Positions 8,800-16,764 of a stretch of DNA of 64,000 nucleotides are shown here, one piece after another. The stretch spans positions 1-64,000 of the forward strand of contig JAAYDC010000019.1 in assembly GCA_012729455.1 (NCBI GenBank). Direction: 5' to 3'. The translations under genes were made by a program, and so were the position numbers. Below the pieces are notes generated by a model, which was given only the letters and a program-made list of their open reading frames with translations, did not search any database and was not told where the DNA came from. Numbering within the stretch: the first letter of the stretch is position 1; every line of letters starts with the position of its first letter. Origin of the DNA: Chloroflexota bacterium. GTDB lineage: Bacteria > Chloroflexota > Anaerolineae > UBA1429.

Positions 8800-8828
8800 T
8801 TGACTAAGTTTCTCAAGTTTTGTATAAT
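8800..8828 (+). promoter_or_regulatory. Strong sigma70-type promoter for bcp
   Basis: TTGACT (8800-8805) and perfect TATAAT (8823-8828) with a 17-base spacer. The short leader carries CGGAG at 8841-8845 before ATG 8853. Confidence 0.88.
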
Positions 8829-8852
8829 AGGGCAAATAGTCGGAGACTAACC

Positions 8853-9305
8853 ATGCTAAAGGAAAATGACCCCGCTCCCGAATTCAACCTGATGTCTGAT
8901 AGCGGTGAACAGGTTTCACTCGATACATTCCGCGGTAAAAAGATAGTGCTCTACTTTTACCCCAGAGATAATACGCCTGGATGCACGGCAGAGGCTTGCG
9001 CCTTTCGCGACGATGAAAGCAAATACCTCGAAAAGGGTGCTGTGGTGGTGGGCGTCAGCCCGGATAGCGCCGCTTCGCACCAGAGGTTCAGAATAAAGTA
9101 CAACCTGCCCTTTTACCTGGTGAGCGACCCCGACCTTGCTGTCGCCAAGGCATATGGCGCCTGGGGAGAAAAGATGGTTGACGGTAAAGCCAAGGGCAAA
9201 CTGATCCGCTCGACCTTTGTGATCAACGAAGACGGCCACATCATCAAGTCCTTTTACCGGGTCAATCCGCGCGGCCACTCTGCCGAGGTACTCGAATACC
9301 TCTAG
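8853..9305 (+). CDS. bcp: Thioredoxin-dependent peroxiredoxin, Bcp/PrxQ type
   Basis: A 150-residue AhpC/TSA-fold peroxidase that reduces hydrogen peroxide and organic hydroperoxides at the expense of thioredoxin. The active-site stretch TPGCTAEACAFRD has peroxidatic Cys44 and a resolving cysteine five residues later, Cys49, the atypical 2-Cys pattern of E. coli Bcp. The catalytic Pro/Thr (T41, P42) and the later RSTFVI strand are present. The start at ATG 8853 is fixed by the promoter ending near 8828 and by CGGAG. It is monocistronic and followed by a GC-rich hairpin. Confidence 0.95.
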   Translation: MLKENDPAPEFNLMSDSGEQVSLDTFRGKKIVLYFYPRDNTPGCTAEACAFRDDESKYLEKGAVVVGVSPDSAASHQRFRIKYNLPFYLVSDPDLAVAKAYGAWGEKMVDGKAKGKLIRSTFVINEDGHIIKSFYRVNPRGHSAEVLEYL

Positions 9306-9333
9306 GACCTATCTCAGCCTGTTAACAGAACCG

Positions 9334-9356
9334 CCCCCGCTCTTCTCGAGCGGGGG
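9334..9356 (+). terminator. GC-rich hairpin between convergent bcp and GTPase genes
   Basis: A 9-bp stem, CCCCCGCTC with GAGCGGGGG, and a 5-base loop. No clean T-run follows on either strand, so termination strength is uncertain. Confidence 0.6.
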
Positions 9357-9383
9357 TGTGTATATGTGTGCGGGGCGTGCTGT

Positions 9384-10691
9384 TTATTTGAACGGTGCCA
9401 GCACATCCGCCAGCACGGGTTGTCCAATCTCTTGCAGCTCGTAGCGCACCCGCTGGCTGGGCTGACTGATCTTGATCAGCTTGCCCAGGTCGATCGGCGT
9501 AGCGATCAGCACCAGGTCGCAGGGTACCTGACGGATGGTGGCTTCCAGATCAGCCACCTGAGCTGCACCGTAGCCCATCGCAGGCAAGATCGGTCCCACT
9601 GCGTATTTGCGGTAGGTTTCGGCGATCGACCCCACGGCATGCGGGCGCGGATCAACCACCTCGGCGCCAAAGCGCTCCGCCGCCACCCATCCGGCGCCGT
9701 AGCGCATCTCGCCGTGCGTAAGGGTGGGGCCATCCTCCACCACCAGCACACGTTTGCCGCGTATGGCAGCGGGATCGGGCAGCGAGATCGGTGACGCCGC
9801 CTCAATCACCACGGCGCGCGGGTTGAGCTCGCTCACCGAGCGGCGCACGGCGTTAACCGCCTCTGGCTGGGCGGTGTCGATCTTGTTCAACACCACCACA
9901 TCAGCCATGCGCACGTTGGCCTGTCCTGGGTAGTAGCTGCGTTCGTGGCCAGGGCGATGTGGATCGGCTACGGTGATGTGCATATCGGGACGGTAGAACG
10001 GCAGGTCGTTGTTGCCGCCATCCCACAATATCACGTCGGCCTCCTGTTCGGCTGCCGCCAGGATCTGGCCGTAATCGACACCGGCATACAGCACCAGACC
10101 CTTTTCGAGGTGCGGCTCGTACTCTTCGCGCTCTTCGATGGTGCACTCGTAACGATCCATATCCTCTTTGGTGGCAAAGCGCTGGCATGCCTGAGCAGCC
10201 AGGTCGCCATAGGGCATCGGGTGGCGGATCACCACCACACGCTTACCCCAGCCCTGAAGAATATCCGCCACCTTGCGCGAAGTTTGGCTCTTGCCGCAAC
10301 CAGTGCGCACCGCACACACCGCTATTACCGGCACCTTGCTCTTTAGCATGGTGGCTTCGGGGCCCATCAGGCGGAAATCGGCACCCGTCGCCAGCACGCG
10401 CGAAGCCAGGTCGTGCACGGTGGTGGATGACAGGTCGCTATATGCCAGGATCGCCTGTTCGATGTGAAAACGCTTGACGAGTTCCTCCAACTCGCTTTCG
10501 GGAAAGATCGGAATGCCAGCAGGATAGAGCGCCCCTGCCAGCTCGGGCGGATAGCGCCGATTATCGATGTTGGGGATCTGGGTGGCGGTAAAGGCGGCTA
10601 CCTGATACCGCTCGTCGTTGCGCAACGCCACGTTAAAGTTGTGAAAGTCGCGCCCGGCAGCGCCCATGATCAGGGTACGAATTGGCTGCAT
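9384..10691 (-). CDS. Cyclic 2,3-diphosphoglycerate synthetase-like GTPase (COG2403 type)
   Basis: A 435-residue protein. ATG 10691 sits behind GGAGG. Residues 1-130 form a Rossmann-like N-terminal domain (MQPIRTLIMGAAGRDFHNFN). A P-loop follows at about 142-152 (VRTGCGKSQ), then WDGGNND and a VLNKID guanine-specificity-type motif. The layout matches archaeal cyclic 2,3-diphosphoglycerate synthetase and the wider COG2403 predicted GTPases, which also occur in Chloroflexota. Archaeal homologues close 2,3-diphosphoglycerate into a cyclic anhydride that protects proteins. Whether this bacterial member makes that solute is unproven. It appears monocistronic. Confidence 0.7.
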   Translation of the reverse strand: MQPIRTLIMGAAGRDFHNFNVALRNDERYQVAAFTATQIPNIDNRRYPPELAGALYPAGIPIFPESELEELVKRFHIEQAILAYSDLSSTTVHDLASRVLATGADFRLMGPEATMLKSKVPVIAVCAVRTGCGKSQTSRKVADILQGWGKRVVVIRHPMPYGDLAAQACQRFATKEDMDRYECTIEEREEYEPHLEKGLVLYAGVDYGQILAAAEQEADVILWDGGNNDLPFYRPDMHITVADPHRPGHERSYYPGQANVRMADVVVLNKIDTAQPEAVNAVRRSVSELNPRAVVIEAASPISLPDPAAIRGKRVLVVEDGPTLTHGEMRYGAGWVAAERFGAEVVDPRPHAVGSIAETYRKYAVGPILPAMGYGAAQVADLEATIRQVPCDLVLIATPIDLGKLIKISQPSQRVRYELQEIGQPVLADVLAPFK

Positions 10692-10733
10692 GTAATCCTC
10701 CGTTTTACACCGATAGTTTCGTAACATAGCTAG

Positions 10734-10762
10734 AGTATAGTCATCCTCGCGTACAGGTGAAA
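10734..10762 (-). promoter_or_regulatory. Putative promoter of the cDPG synthetase-like gene
   Basis: Read on the minus strand: TTTCAC (10762-10757), 17 bases, then TATACT (10739-10734). The -35 is weak. It lies about 43 bases upstream of the ATG. The rest of the 10692-10912 gap shows no gene or clear terminator. Confidence 0.45.
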
Positions 10763-10912
10763 TGCCGTGACAGGAAGGGGGCAGGGTTTCTCGGCCAACT
10801 CATCGGCGGGTATCCACCACATAACACCTCGGCCGGAGGCGCAATACTCGTATGATGCACCGGGGCGGACGCAAAGCGCGCATACAGAAGGATCGTGCGC
10901 GGTAGCTGGCGT

Positions 10913-11650
10913 TCAAGCTCCGGCTTCTTCAGGCGGCTTGCGCCGCGCCAGGCGGGTAAGCAGCACACCTACCTCAAAGAGGACATAGAGCGGCACCATC
11001 ACGATCATCATGTTAACGGGATCGGGCGTGGGCGTGATCATGGCAGCGATCACTGCGGTGAGCAAAACAGCCCACTTTCTAAAGCGCCCCAGCATTTTGG
11101 CGTCCACAATCCCCAGCTTGGCCAGGAAAAAGAGCACCAACGGCAGCTGAAAGGTGATGCCCATCCAGAACATCACACGCGTCACAAACGAGACATAGTT
11201 TTCCAGGGTCCACTTGTTCTCAACAATCGATGTCAAAAAGCCCTGCATAAAGTTGATGGCAGCCGGCAGCATGATAAAACCGGCAAAGAGCACCCCAAGG
11301 ATAAAGCAGATAAACACTCCGGGCACGAGAAAATAGAGGTATTTGCGCTCTTCCGGCAGCAAACCGGGCAGCATAAAGGCAATGATCTGATAGGTAATAA
11401 TCGGCATTGCCAGCGCCACACCGAGGATCAGGGCGACGCGAAAGTACACGACGAACGACTCGGTAACGTTGATCGCCTGGGGGATCTGGTCGCCCATCGG
11501 ACGGATAATGAGCTGCAGCCCGCGCTCTGCAAAGAACATGCTCAAGCCGGTGGTAATCACCAGAGCGATAAAGGCATACATCAGGCGCTTGCGGAGCTCT
11601 TTCAAGTGCTCCATCAAGGATTGTTCGGTATCTTGCAACCTTTTATGCAT
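10913..11650 (-). CDS. tatC: Sec-independent protein translocase TatC
   Basis: A 245-residue six-helix membrane protein, the twin-arginine signal peptide receptor of the Tat translocase. The N terminus has MEHLKELRKRL, the conserved cytoplasmic segment with its essential glutamate. Helices lie near residues 24-42, 75-100, 113-135, 155-180, 192-210 and 213-230. The ATG at 11650 overlaps the tatA stop by 8 bases, indicating coupling. Longer upstream readings would run through tatA. It is the last gene of the yceD-rpmF-asp23-nusB-tatA-tatC operon. Confidence 0.95.
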   Translation of the reverse strand: MHKRLQDTEQSLMEHLKELRKRLMYAFIALVITTGLSMFFAERGLQLIIRPMGDQIPQAINVTESFVVYFRVALILGVALAMPIITYQIIAFMLPGLLPEERKYLYFLVPGVFICFILGVLFAGFIMLPAAINFMQGFLTSIVENKWTLENYVSFVTRVMFWMGITFQLPLVLFFLAKLGIVDAKMLGRFRKWAVLLTAVIAAMITPTPDPVNMMIVMVPLYVLFEVGVLLTRLARRKPPEEAGA

Positions 11651-12218
11651 CCTCGGCTCCGCTAGCGTCATCGATGACCGCGCGGGTTTCACCCAGGTCG
11701 ATCGGCGCATAGTCTTCGTCTTTTTCGATCGCCCGTGTCTCGTCCAGCTCAATCACCTCAGCCTCGGGGTCAGCCACCTCCGCTTCTGCGAGAGCGTTGC
11801 CGTCGGCGGTGCGCGTGGGGGCACCAAGCAGATCAATCACAGCCTGCGGGATGCGTTCCGGCTCGGCCGGCTTGGGGGCAGATTGCGGGGCATGCGTTTC
11901 GCCGGAGGCAATCGTCACCAGTTCGCTGGTAGCGACAGCCGCCTCGGTCTTTATATCGGCCACCTCATGAGCTGTGCCCTCTACCTCGTGCTTGACATCA
12001 TCGAGATCGGCCTTGACGCCTTCCAGTGCGTCCTTGACCTCATCGATCGCCAAGGCATCGCGGAACTCTCTGGTGGCATCGCTGGTCATATAGCGCAGTT
12101 TGGCGATCAGGAGCCCCAATTTAGTAGCAAATTCGACCAGTTTTTCCGGACCGACCACCAAAACAGCGATCACCATAATGAGGATCAGCTCGCCGGTGCC
12201 GATACCGAGAAAGTTCAT
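11643..12218 (-). CDS. tatA: Sec-independent translocase TatA/TatB with long acidic tail
   Basis: A 191-residue protein with the TatA/B layout. A short N-terminal transmembrane helix at about residues 7-22 is followed by the hinge GPEKL and an amphipathic helix (about 28-45). The GPEKL hinge and the length are more TatB-like, but it is the only A/B subunit in the operon, so it may serve both roles. The C-terminal 120 residues are acidic and low in predicted order (EAEVADPEAEVIELDETRA). It overlaps tatC by 8 bases and follows nusB by 23. Confidence 0.85.
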   Translation of the reverse strand: MNFLGIGTGELILIMVIAVLVVGPEKLVEFATKLGLLIAKLRYMTSDATREFRDALAIDEVKDALEGVKADLDDVKHEVEGTAHEVADIKTEAAVATSELVTIASGETHAPQSAPKPAEPERIPQAVIDLLGAPTRTADGNALAEAEVADPEAEVIELDETRAIEKDEDYAPIDLGETRAVIDDASGAEDA

Positions 12219-12241
12219 TCCTCTTCTTTTCCTTTATCCAG

Positions 12242-12730
12242 CTAGTCGTCCTCTTCTTCCTCGTTGGCGTCCTCGTCAACGGCCAACTGTTCGCTGACAG
12301 CTTTGAACCTGACCTCGGATGCCAGGCGCGCGCGATGCGCAAGGAGTGTGCCCAGGACGCCGTTCACAAAACGGCTGGAGCTGTCGCTGCCAAAGAGTTT
12401 GGCCAGCTCAACGCCTTCGTTGATCGCCACTTTGGCGGGTGTACCTACATCCACCATCAGCTCATACGCAGCCAACCGCAGTATGTTGCGGTCGACCGCA
12501 GCCAGCTGATCGATCGGCCAATCCGGTGCGGTCCGCCGAATGAGCTCGTCCAGAGCATCGAGGTTTTCCAGCACCCCAAAGAGCAGCGCCCGCGCAAAGC
12601 TCTCACCGACGGTTGGCAGTGCATTTTCGCGTAAACGCTCCTGCATCACAACCAGGGGATCGTGGTTGACGGTGTCAATTTCGAACAAAGCCTGCAGGGA
12701 GATGATGCGGGCGTGTCTCCTGACCTTCAC
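12242..12730 (-). CDS. nusB: Transcription antitermination factor NusB
   Basis: A 162-residue all-helical NusB. The N terminus KVRRHARIISLQALFEID matches the conserved R-x-x-A-x-x-ALY/F start that contacts boxA RNA. The middle LAAVDRNILRLAAYELM and AINEGVELAKLFGSDSSSRFVNGVLG are the diagnostic helices. The acidic tail EDANEEEEDD is an addition beyond the usual length of about 140 residues. NusB with NusE (S10) binds boxA in rRNA leaders to prevent Rho termination. It sits between asp23 and tatA in the operon. Confidence 0.95.
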   Translation of the reverse strand: MKVRRHARIISLQALFEIDTVNHDPLVVMQERLRENALPTVGESFARALLFGVLENLDALDELIRRTAPDWPIDQLAAVDRNILRLAAYELMVDVGTPAKVAINEGVELAKLFGSDSSSRFVNGVLGTLLAHRARLASEVRFKAVSEQLAVDEDANEEEEDD

Positions 12731-12748
12731 CGGGCTTCCTCGATCACC

Positions 12749-13135
12749 CTAATCCGATGGATCGCCAGCTTCTATTTCTTCGATATGCACATCGACGCCA
12801 ATGACCGGCATGCCCACCATCTCGGTAATGGCACGCGCTACGGCGGTCTGCAGCTGGATGCCGACGGTGTACAGATTATAACCGGAACGGATGACGACAG
12901 CCAGGTCGACAGCTACGGCGTCATCCACCACCTCGACGATTACGCCCTCGCCAGCCACCTGGCCTCTGAAAAAGCGGTTCATGTCGCTGGAGATGTCGCG
13001 GTACATGCGCACCACGCCCGGCACATTCAGGGCTGTCAGCCGCACGATCGTGGCCAGCACCGCTGGGGCAATGCGCACACTGCCCAGTTTTTGTGGCACG
13101 TTGACCGGCACTTCATCCTGCTGTTTGGCAGACAT
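12749..13135 (-). CDS. Asp23/Gls24 (YloU) family protein
   Basis: A 128-residue alpha/beta protein of the Asp23/Gls24 envelope stress family. The motifs are GSVRIAPAVLATIVRLTALNVPGVVRM, then AVDLAVVIRSGYNLYTVGIQLQTAVARAITEMVGMPVIGVDVHI. In Gram-positives and many other bacteria a YloU-type gene sits next to nusB or near fatty acid synthesis genes, as here. No transmembrane segment is present. The molecular role is not settled for the family. Confidence 0.88.
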   Translation of the reverse strand: MSAKQQDEVPVNVPQKLGSVRIAPAVLATIVRLTALNVPGVVRMYRDISSDMNRFFRGQVAGEGVIVEVVDDAVAVDLAVVIRSGYNLYTVGIQLQTAVARAITEMVGMPVIGVDVHIEEIEAGDPSD

Positions 13136-13160
13136 CAGCCACCTCGCTTTATGCTGCTTT

Positions 13161-13349
13161 TCAGGCGTTTTCTTCCACGCTCAGTACTTGACGGCCAGCG
13201 TACACGCCGCAGTTGGGGCAAACGCGATGCGCAAGACGCATCTGACGGCACGACTTGCAGCGCACGATCTTGACGGCTGAGAGGCCATCGTGAGCGCGAC
13301 GCTGACGGGTGCGGCTTTTACTGTGCCTGCGTTTCGGTTGAGGGGTCAT
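13161..13349 (-). CDS. rpmF: 50S ribosomal protein L32
   Basis: A 62-residue L32. The N terminus PKRRHSKSRTRQRRAHDGL is the conserved basic rRNA-binding tail. CKSC followed by CPNC forms the zinc ribbon (four cysteines). The start overlaps the end of the upstream DUF177 gene by 32 bases, an unusually deep overlap but with the classic yceD-rpmF order. Confidence 0.95.
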   Translation of the reverse strand: MTPQPKRRHSKSRTRQRRAHDGLSAVKIVRCKSCRQMRLAHRVCPNCGVYAGRQVLSVEENA

Positions 13350-13890
13350 CGTCGGTGATCCTTTCAGTTAGGCTAAAAAACTTGCCGAGCTCAGCCAGCC
13401 GCGGGTCGATGGCGTCGGGCTCGCAACGACATTCTTCGGTATTCAAGTTGGCGCCGCAGTGATCACATAATCCCTTGCAGTCCGCACTGCACAAGTGGCC
13501 TTCAGACAGCTCTACCAGCGCATATTGCCGGATAAGCTCCTCAAGGTCAAGCAAGTGATGGTCATCGATCTGCAGCACCGGGTCTGCATCTTCTTCGGGC
13601 ACGATGCGCAACCCGGTGTTGATATCGATGGTGGGCAGAAACTCTTCTTCAAAGGCGAGTTCCAAGTCCGCCCGCAGCGGTTCCAAGCAGCGGCGGCATT
13701 CCTGATAAGCGCGCATCTGCGCCTTGACCTGCGCAAGCACCCCTTGCCTGGTACGCATCAATACCACGGCGCCCTCCACACTGGTCGGCCCCGGGTTCAG
13801 CTCATCCAGATCCATCAGCTCGCCGGAAAGGTAGCGACGCTGGGTAGCGCCAATATTTTCTTTGAAAAGTTGGGCAACGTTATATATCAT
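13318..13890 (-). CDS. yceD: DUF177/YceD family protein
   Basis: A 190-residue YceD (DUF177) protein. E. coli YceD is linked to 23S rRNA accumulation and plants use a homologue for the same purpose. It shows the family CRRCL motif at about residue 72, the central acidic strand region and the C-terminal CSADCKGLCDHCGANLN cysteine cluster typical of Gram-positive-like members. ATG 13890 (MIYNVAQLFKE) is chosen because the promoter start lies at about 13906, so the longer reading frame to 13941 would not be transcribed. No good ribosome site precedes it. It is first in the operon. Confidence 0.85.
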   Translation of the reverse strand: MIYNVAQLFKENIGATQRRYLSGELMDLDELNPGPTSVEGAVVLMRTRQGVLAQVKAQMRAYQECRRCLEPLRADLELAFEEEFLPTIDINTGLRIVPEEDADPVLQIDDHHLLDLEELIRQYALVELSEGHLCSADCKGLCDHCGANLNTEECRCEPDAIDPRLAELGKFFSLTERITDDDPSTETQAQ

Positions 13891-13912
13891 GGTCGTATCA
13901 TGCCAAGCGCAT

Positions 13913-13941
13913 ATTATATGGCACGTGGGATCAAGTGTCAA
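13913..13941 (-). promoter_or_regulatory. Near-consensus sigma70 promoter of the yceD-tatC operon
   Basis: On the minus strand, perfect TTGACA (13941-13936) and perfect TATAAT (13918-13913) with a 17-base spacer. Predicted transcription start is near 13906, leaving a leader of only about 16 bases. Confidence 0.9.
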
Positions 13942-13953
13942 AACATTTGGGCA

Positions 13954-13982
13954 TTGACGCGCCGTTCAGAGTGCCATAACAT
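13954..13982 (+). promoter_or_regulatory. Putative promoter of the GH1 gene
   Basis: TTGACG (13954-13959), a 17-base spacer, then TAACAT (13977-13982), a 4/6 match to the -10. It is back to back with the yceD promoter. Confidence 0.55.
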
Positions 13983-14008
13983 GCGTGCACAACCTCGGAG
14001 GCGACAAC

Positions 14009-15349
14009 ATGAGCGACCTGCAGTTCCCGGATGGTTTCCTGTGGGGCACCGCAACCGCATCGTTTCAGATCGAGGGTGGCCGCAAAGAGCGAGGCGACTC
14101 TATTTGGGATGACTTTTGTGCCTGGCCAGGCAAGGTCGTCGATGGTGATACCGGCGACGTGGCTGATGACCACTATCACCGCTACCAGCAGGATGTTGAT
14201 CTGTTAAAGGCATTCAACGCCAACACCTACCGCTTTTCGATCTCCTGGCCTAGGGTGCTGCCGCAAGGAACCGGTGAGGTTAACCATGTTGGGCTTGATT
14301 TCTACAGCCGCCTGGTGGACGCTCTTCTTGCAGCCGGTATCGAGCCATTCATCACCCTCTACCACTGGGACCTGCCCAGCGCCCTGCAGCGCCTCGGCGG
14401 CTGGGTCAACCGCGACACCGTTTACCGTTATGTCGATTACGCCGAAATCGTGGCCAAAAAGCTGGGCGACCGCGTGCGTTACTGGATCACCCACAACGAG
14501 CCCTGGGTGGCCGCCATCCTTGGCCACCACGAAGGCGTTCACGCCCCGGGCTGGACCGATCATTCTCTGGCGCTCCAAGTTGGCCACCACCTGCTGCTCT
14601 CACACGGTCTGGCAATGCCGCTGCTGCACCAGTTGACCAAAGCCGGCAGCAGACTCGGCATCACCCTCAACCTCAGCCAGGTATACGCTGCCAGCGACAA
14701 AACCGAGGACATCGAAGCAGCCAAGCGCTACGATGGGCACCTCAACCGCTGGTACCTCGACCCGGTGCTGCTGGGCAACTACCCGCAGGATATCTGGCAA
14801 CAACTGGGCTGGCGCGTGCCGCGCATCGCCCCGCAGGATATGGATATCATCGGCACGCCGATCGACTTTTTGGGCATCAACAACTATTCCCGCGCGGTGA
14901 TCGGGCACTCGGACGAAGGCGAAAACCACATCCAGTCGATTCGCCCGAAGGGCGAGTACACCGCTATGGATTGGGAAGTCTATCCGCAAGGGATCAAAGC
15001 GCTGCTGGTGCGCGTGACGCGCGAGTATGGCGCCCCGGATCTGTACGTAACAGAAAATGGCTGCGCCTATGAGGATACCATCTCTGACGACGGCCAGGTG
15101 CACGACCCGCAGCGCGTCGATTTCTTCCGCCGCTATCTGAAGGCGTGTCATGAAGCCATCACAGAGGGTGTCCAGCTAAAGGGATATCTGGCATGGTCGC
15201 TACTGGATAACTTTGAGTGGTCGTTTGGCTACTCACGGCGGTTTGGCATCACCTATGTCGATTATGCTACCCAGGAGCGCATCCCCAAAGACAGTGCCAA
15301 ATTCCTGAGCGAGGTGTTCAGGAGTAACAGCCTGCCCCAGGAGGCCTGA
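14009..15349 (+). CDS. Glycoside hydrolase family 1 beta-glucosidase
   Basis: A 446-residue GH1 retaining beta-glycosidase with full (beta/alpha)8 length. Signatures are FPDGFLWGTATASFQIEGG at the N terminus, the acid/base in THNEP (Glu164) and the nucleophile in YVTENG (Glu349), then YLAWSLLDNFEWSFGYSRRFG. The last segment carries the glycone-binding Glu-Trp. No signal peptide, so it is cytoplasmic and acts on imported glycosides. ATG 14009 follows CGGAGG. It is coupled to the M20 gene, one base downstream. Glucosidase versus galactosidase or fucosidase specificity cannot be fixed by sight. Confidence 0.92.
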   Translation: MSDLQFPDGFLWGTATASFQIEGGRKERGDSIWDDFCAWPGKVVDGDTGDVADDHYHRYQQDVDLLKAFNANTYRFSISWPRVLPQGTGEVNHVGLDFYSRLVDALLAAGIEPFITLYHWDLPSALQRLGGWVNRDTVYRYVDYAEIVAKKLGDRVRYWITHNEPWVAAILGHHEGVHAPGWTDHSLALQVGHHLLLSHGLAMPLLHQLTKAGSRLGITLNLSQVYAASDKTEDIEAAKRYDGHLNRWYLDPVLLGNYPQDIWQQLGWRVPRIAPQDMDIIGTPIDFLGINNYSRAVIGHSDEGENHIQSIRPKGEYTAMDWEVYPQGIKALLVRVTREYGAPDLYVTENGCAYEDTISDDGQVHDPQRVDFFRRYLKACHEAITEGVQLKGYLAWSLLDNFEWSFGYSRRFGITYVDYATQERIPKDSAKFLSEVFRSNSLPQEA

Positions 15350-15350
15350 C

Positions 15351-16694
15351 ATGCAGCGCGCAGCGCTCAAGGAGCGCGCCTGTAAAGCGATCGATGCCCG
15401 CCGCGAGCAGATCATTGCGCTGGGTGAGGATACCCGCACCCATCCCGAGTTGGGCTTTAAGGAAGTGCGCACCGCCGCACTGGTGGCTGCCCAATTCAGG
15501 CAGCTGGGCATCCCCTGCCAGGAGCAGCTGGCCGTCACGGGCGTCAAGGGCTTGCTGACTGGCGCCGCAGAGCGCGTCACAGTGGCGTATGTCAGCGAGC
15601 TGGATTCCGTGCTGGTGCCCGACCATCCCCTGGCCGACCCGCAGACCGGTGCGGCGCACGCTTGCGGGCACAACGCACAGATCGCCAACCTGGCGGTAGT
15701 GGCGATCGGGCTCAAGGAAGGCGACGTGATGCCGCACCTGGGCGGTAATGTGGCACTGATCGCCGCACCGGCTGAGGAATATGTCGAGCTGGCCTACCGC
15801 ATGGGCTTGAGCGAAGCCGGCAAGATCGAATTCCTCTCGGGCAAGCAGGAGCTGTTGCGTGTAGGCGCCTTTGATGATGTCTCGCTGGTTTTGGCGACCC
15901 ACCAGGGAGGCCCGCGGGAAGGCAAAACCGTCTCGCCGGGCGGGCCGAGCAACGGCTGTATTGCCAAGGTGGTACGCTTTATCGGCAAGGCCGCCCATGC
16001 CGGCGGTGCCCCGCACGATGGTGTTAACGCTCTGCAGGCCGCGCATGTAGCCATGGCGGGCATCAACGCCCTGCGCGAGACCTTTCGTGATAGCGACCAC
16101 ATCCGCGTACACCCGATCATTACCAAAGGCGGCGACCTGGTCAACATCGTGCCGGCGGACGTGCACATGGAGATGTATGTGCGCGGTGCCAGCGTCAATG
16201 CCATGCTCAAAGCCAGCCGCGCGGTCGATCGCTGCCTGCAGGCGGGAGCCCTGGCCGCCAGTGCAGCCATCGAGATCACTTCTCTGGCTGGTTATATGCC
16301 CAAGGTAATTACCCCGGCGCTCGATGCACTTTATATGCAAAACGCCGGCGACCTGTTGGGCGCCGATGCACTGCTCGGTTCGGAATTTGGGGCCGGCTCG
16401 ACCGATATTGGCGACATCTCGATGGTCATGCCAGCGATCGAGGCGGTGGTAGGCGGCTGCAGCGGCACGGGACATGGTGCCGATTTCGCCATCGCCGACG
16501 ACGAGTTGGCCTATATCGTGCCGGCCAAGCTGGCTGTCATGACCTTGATCGACCTACTGGCGGATGATGCCGCCGGCGCGCAGACCCTTCTGGCGGATTA
16601 TCAGGCGCCCATGACGCGCACTCAGTATCTCGAGACGGTGCGCAGCCTCAACCAGACCAGCACCTATGACTATCGCGAAGCGCCAGCCATCTGA
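15351..16694 (+). CDS. M20 family metallo-amidohydrolase (AbgB/M20D-like)
   Basis: A 447-residue zinc peptidase-fold amidohydrolase. Metal-site motifs are HACGHNAQIA (about residues 103-112, the Cys-Gly-His of M20D enzymes) and the general-base pair in APAEEY (about 146). A dimerisation lid lies around 205-320 (GKAAHAGGAPHDGVNALQA). Relatives cleave N-acyl amino acids, p-aminobenzoyl-glutamate or indole-amino acid conjugates. The start is one base after the GH1 stop, so glycosidase and amidase are probably made together. Confidence 0.85.
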   Translation: MQRAALKERACKAIDARREQIIALGEDTRTHPELGFKEVRTAALVAAQFRQLGIPCQEQLAVTGVKGLLTGAAERVTVAYVSELDSVLVPDHPLADPQTGAAHACGHNAQIANLAVVAIGLKEGDVMPHLGGNVALIAAPAEEYVELAYRMGLSEAGKIEFLSGKQELLRVGAFDDVSLVLATHQGGPREGKTVSPGGPSNGCIAKVVRFIGKAAHAGGAPHDGVNALQAAHVAMAGINALRETFRDSDHIRVHPIITKGGDLVNIVPADVHMEMYVRGASVNAMLKASRAVDRCLQAGALAASAAIEITSLAGYMPKVITPALDALYMQNAGDLLGADALLGSEFGAGSTDIGDISMVMPAIEAVVGGCSGTGHGADFAIADDELAYIVPAKLAVMTLIDLLADDAAGAQTLLADYQAPMTRTQYLETVRSLNQTSTYDYREAPAI

Positions 16695-16704
16695 GATGTG
16701 TGGC

Positions 16705-16733
16705 TTGCAGCGAGTAACTGTTCTCGATATGAT
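16705..16733 (+). promoter_or_regulatory. Putative promoter of the DUF362 gene
   Basis: TTGCAG (16705-16710), 17 bases, TATGAT (16728-16733). It lies between the M20 stop and the GTG at 16765. Confidence 0.6.
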
Positions 16734-16764
16734 GCCCTGAATTAGACAGTGTGAGGCGTTGATT

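Noticed and set aside
8565-8807. 80-codon plus-strand reading frame in the RRM-bcp gap
   Set aside because: No ribosome site, no recognisable domain, unusual composition, and its end overlaps a strong bcp promoter.
10741-10968. 75-codon minus-strand frame downstream of tatC
   Set aside because: It overlaps the tatC end, has no ribosome site and no domain.
10895-11665. 256-codon plus-strand frame opposite tatC
   Set aside because: Rich in His, Gln and Lys with no domain, the typical shadow of a membrane protein gene read antisense.
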